This document shows positions 5,928 through 7,505 of a stretch of 7,505 bases of DNA, piece after piece. The stretch lies in NCBI GenBank assembly GCA_035537555.1, contig DATLMR010000190.1, forward strand, positions 1-7,505, given 5' to 3'. Position 1 is the stretch's first letter; each line of letters begins with the position of its first letter. The notes beneath the pieces are model-generated. The model made no database searches and was not told where the DNA came from. It saw only the letters and a program-made list of their open reading frames with translations. A program made the translations under genes and the position numbers. The DNA is from DATLMR01 sp035537555. GTDB lineage: Bacteria; Acidobacteriota; Blastocatellia; UBA7656.

Positions 5928-6701
5928 ATGGCCTTAATTATCATCATCGCGTTATTGGTGCTGGGAGGAATCGTTCTTGCGTTGCGCCGGCCCTCTCGCC
6001 CGGCGATGCGTGAAGGGCGTGACTACAGGTTCGACTCCGCGCCGTTCGAGGGACTGTTCGGGGAGACCGGCCCGGAAGGAGGCTCGGGGGATCGACCGGG
6101 ACCAGCCTTTCACGAGCGGATTCGCGAAGGGCTGCTTGAGCGCGCGGGGCAGGGCGATTTGCAAGCGCTCTCGGAAGCGCGCGAGAGAAACGACGACGCC
6201 CTGTATCGCGAGGTGCTCGCGGCGCTAGTGGCCCGCGCTGAAGCATGTCAGGAACGCCTGGCAGCCCTCGTCTGCCACGTCGTTCAAAACGGCAATTTGC
6301 GGGCCAGCACGGAGCTGGCCGAGCTTATGATAGAGAATTGGGAAAAGACCCTCGGAAGAAATGCAGTCATCGATATGATGCACGTATCGGCCCTCTCGGA
6401 TGACTCTCAAACTTTTCAAAGGGCAATGGACTCGGCCGTTTCGGCCTGGAGCGCGGGTCGTCTCGACCTGTCGGCCGACGAGCTGATGAGGCTCATCGCC
6501 AACGAGTACTGGGTGCTCTCGCCTGAGGCGAGGCGTTCGGGTGAGAGCTTTCTGCTCAAACGCCGGATGTCGGAAGTTCGCCGCAGGCTGGCGCGCCGTG
6601 ATTCGGCGGCAAACAGGCCTCCCGACGCGCCCCCGGCAGCCATCCCGGCCCGTCCGCCCTCGGGTTCGAATGCTGATGAGGAAGGTAAAAACCATGAGTA
6701 A
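5928..6701 (+). CDS. membrane-anchored helical protein of unknown function, coupled to the SPFH-like gene
   Basis: The product is 257 residues. Residues 2-19 (ALIIIIALLVLGGIVLAL) are one hydrophobic helix followed by RRPSR, so the protein is probably held in the inner membrane with the rest cytoplasmic by the positive-inside rule. Residues ~30-60 are a glycine/proline-rich linker. Residues ~60-225 are predicted almost wholly helical, with patterns such as LLERAGQGDLQALSEARERN and VVQNGNLRASTELAELMIEN that recall TPR-like helical pairs without matching them cleanly. The region ends in a very basic stretch (LKRRMSEVRRRLARRD). The last 30 residues are a disordered proline/alanine tail. I do not recognise the family. 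AAGGGA at 5913-5918 lies 9 bases before the chosen ATG. The stop codon overlaps the next gene's start, so the two are almost certainly made together and may form a complex in the membrane. Confidence 0.78.
   Translation: MALIIIIALLVLGGIVLALRRPSRPAMREGRDYRFDSAPFEGLFGETGPEGGSGDRPGPAFHERIREGLLERAGQGDLQALSEARERNDDALYREVLAALVARAEACQERLAALVCHVVQNGNLRASTELAELMIENWEKTLGRNAVIDMMHVSALSDDSQTFQRAMDSAVSAWSAGRLDLSADELMRLIANEYWVLSPEARRSGESFLLKRRMSEVRRRLARRDSAANRPPDAPPAAIPARPPSGSNADEEGKNHE
6678..6685 (+). promoter_or_regulatory. ribosome binding site of the SPFH-like gene, inside the preceding gene
   Basis: GAGGAAGG lies 8 bases before the ATG at 6694, within the last codons of the upstream gene. It decides the start of the next gene and shows that it can be translated by re-initiation or independently. 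Confidence 0.7.
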
Positions 6702-7505
6702 CAATGAAGTTTTTTCTCTTATGCCCCTGGCGATCATCTCCGTGCTGGCGCTGATCGCTTTACTCTTCTACTTGAGCCAGGCTCTGGTCAACGTCAGCGC
6801 TGTCCAGATAGCCATCAAGGAGCGGCGTTACTTTGGAGCGAAGATGCCTCCGGGCCGTGTGGTCGCGACCGAGGGCGAGGTAGGCATCCAGGCCGACGTG
6901 CTGAAGCCCGGCCTGCATTTCATCAGGTTCCCGTTCGAGCGGGTGGTCCGCAAAGTTCCTTTGATCGAGGTCGGCTCGGACGAGATCGGCATCATCGAAG
7001 CCGTCGACGGCGAGCCCATGCCGGAGGGTCGCATACTGGCTCCGGACCGGGCCCAGAACGCGCACAATAATTTTCAGGACCCGATAGCGTTCATCAAGCG
7101 GGGCGGCGTCAAAGGCATTCAGCTTCGCACACTCCCTCCGGGCCTCTGGCCTATCCATCCTTACCTCTTTCGCGTGTCGATCGCGAAGGTGACGGTAATA
7201 CCGCAGGGAAAGGTCGGAATTCTCATGGCTGCCGACGGCGCGCCGCTCGATTCTGGGAGGCTGCACGGCAAGGCGATCGAAGGCCATCGCAATTTCCAGG
7301 ACGCGGAGAAGTTCATCGCGGCGGGCGGCCAGAAGGGGCCGCAGGTCGAAATCCTTACTCCGGGAACGTACCGAATCCTGGTCGATTCCCTGCCCCTTGA
7401 GGGGAACTCGGAGCGAAAGCCCGGCCTTTTTACGATCAGGCTGTGCGACGCGACCCTGATCGCCGAAAACCAGATCGGCCTGGTCGAGGCGCTCGACGGC
7501 GCGCC
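6694..7505 (+). CDS. flotillin/SPFH-like membrane protein with internal repeats (3' partial)
   Basis: Reading from ATG 6694 gives 270 residues without a stop to the window edge. The start overlaps the upstream stop by 8 bases (ATGAGTAA). Residues ~9-31 are a single membrane helix (LMPLAIISVLALIALLFYLS). It is followed by a soluble beta-rich region that begins in SPFH/band-7 style (VQIAIKERRYFGAKMPPGR, then EGEVGIQADVLKPGLHFIRF). Two long homologous units follow. Unit one (about 97-165) has EIGIIEAVDGEPMPEGR, NFQDPIAFIKRGGVKGIQ and LPPGLWPIHPYLF. Unit two (about 172-254) has KVGILMAADGAPLDSGR, NFQDAEKFIAAGGQKGPQ and LTPGTYRI. A third unit starts at 259 (QIGLVEALDGA). The family organises membrane microdomains and large ring or cage oligomers. 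A full protein of several hundred residues with a coiled-coil C-terminus beyond the window is expected. The coding call is firm, and the SPFH assignment is by pattern only. Confidence 0.82.
   Translation, partial: MSNNEVFSLMPLAIISVLALIALLFYLSQALVNVSAVQIAIKERRYFGAKMPPGRVVATEGEVGIQADVLKPGLHFIRFPFERVVRKVPLIEVGSDEIGIIEAVDGEPMPEGRILAPDRAQNAHNNFQDPIAFIKRGGVKGIQLRTLPPGLWPIHPYLFRVSIAKVTVIPQGKVGILMAADGAPLDSGRLHGKAIEGHRNFQDAEKFIAAGGQKGPQVEILTPGTYRILVDSLPLEGNSERKPGLFTIRLCDATLIAENQIGLVEALDGA
6982..7505 (+). repeat. tandem protein-level repeats within the SPFH-like gene
   Basis: Unit one spans 6982-7188, unit two 7207-7455, and a third begins at 7468 and is cut by the window edge. Shared landmarks are a VG-I/L-x2-A-x-DG-x-P opening, NFQD (residues 126 and 200, 74 apart), GG-x-KG-x-Q, and L-x-PG. 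A degenerate earlier copy (EGEVGIQADVLKPGLHF, residues 60-76) lacks the NFQD part. The DNA copies have diverged, so the duplication is old. Confidence 0.75.

Noticed and set aside
6760..7287. A 175-codon minus-strand frame at the end of the window
   Set aside because: It lies opposite the repeat-bearing SPFH-like gene, whose plus-strand frame has a ribosome binding site, a membrane helix and repeats.

Overview
The window is chromosomal-looking DNA of about 58-60% GC (estimated by eye) and probably comes from an acidobacterium. That assignment is an inference. It rests on the GC level, on the small secreted VNGTLVKKGTYKVKY-type protein that I associate with Acidobacteriota (Blastocatellia-like), and on the mix of a secreted M28 peptidase and a repeat-bearing SPFH-like protein. 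I see no tRNA, rRNA, CRISPR array, insertion sequence, attachment site or phage gene.

Layout. (1) Positions 2-1315 (+) hold the C-terminal part of a large flavin/iron-sulfur oxidoreductase that begins upstream of the window: the tail of a FAD/NAD oxidoreductase-like domain fused to a PyrK-like electron-transfer module. (2) Facing it, with only 37 bases between the stop codons, are two minus-strand genes read from about 2600 leftwards: a PaaI-type hotdog thioesterase (2105-2530) and a 228-residue cytosolic protein of unknown function (1353-2039). (3) A 329-base divergent intergenic region (2531-2859) carries a probable minus-strand -10 element, a run of A-tracts repeating about every 11 bases, and an ECF-sigma-like GGAAC-N17-CGTT promoter candidate. 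This lies before a small secreted protein gene (2860-3237) that ends in a perfect 13-bp hairpin. (4) After a 304-base gap come a secreted M28 metallopeptidase with a C-terminal fibronectin-III-like domain (3542-4957) and, 63 bases later, a HugZ-like split-barrel/DUF2470 protein (5021-5773). (5) The window closes with a translationally coupled pair: a membrane-anchored helical protein of unknown function (5928-6701) and the first 270 residues of a flotillin/SPFH-like membrane protein (6694 onward, running off the end) that contains long internal repeats.

Most genes are unrelated housekeeping or accessory functions. The most interesting part is the last pair. An N-terminally anchored helical protein overlaps by 8 bases a protein with tandem NFQD...GGxKGxQ...PG repeats, which suggests a two-component membrane assembly whose first member I cannot assign to a known family.
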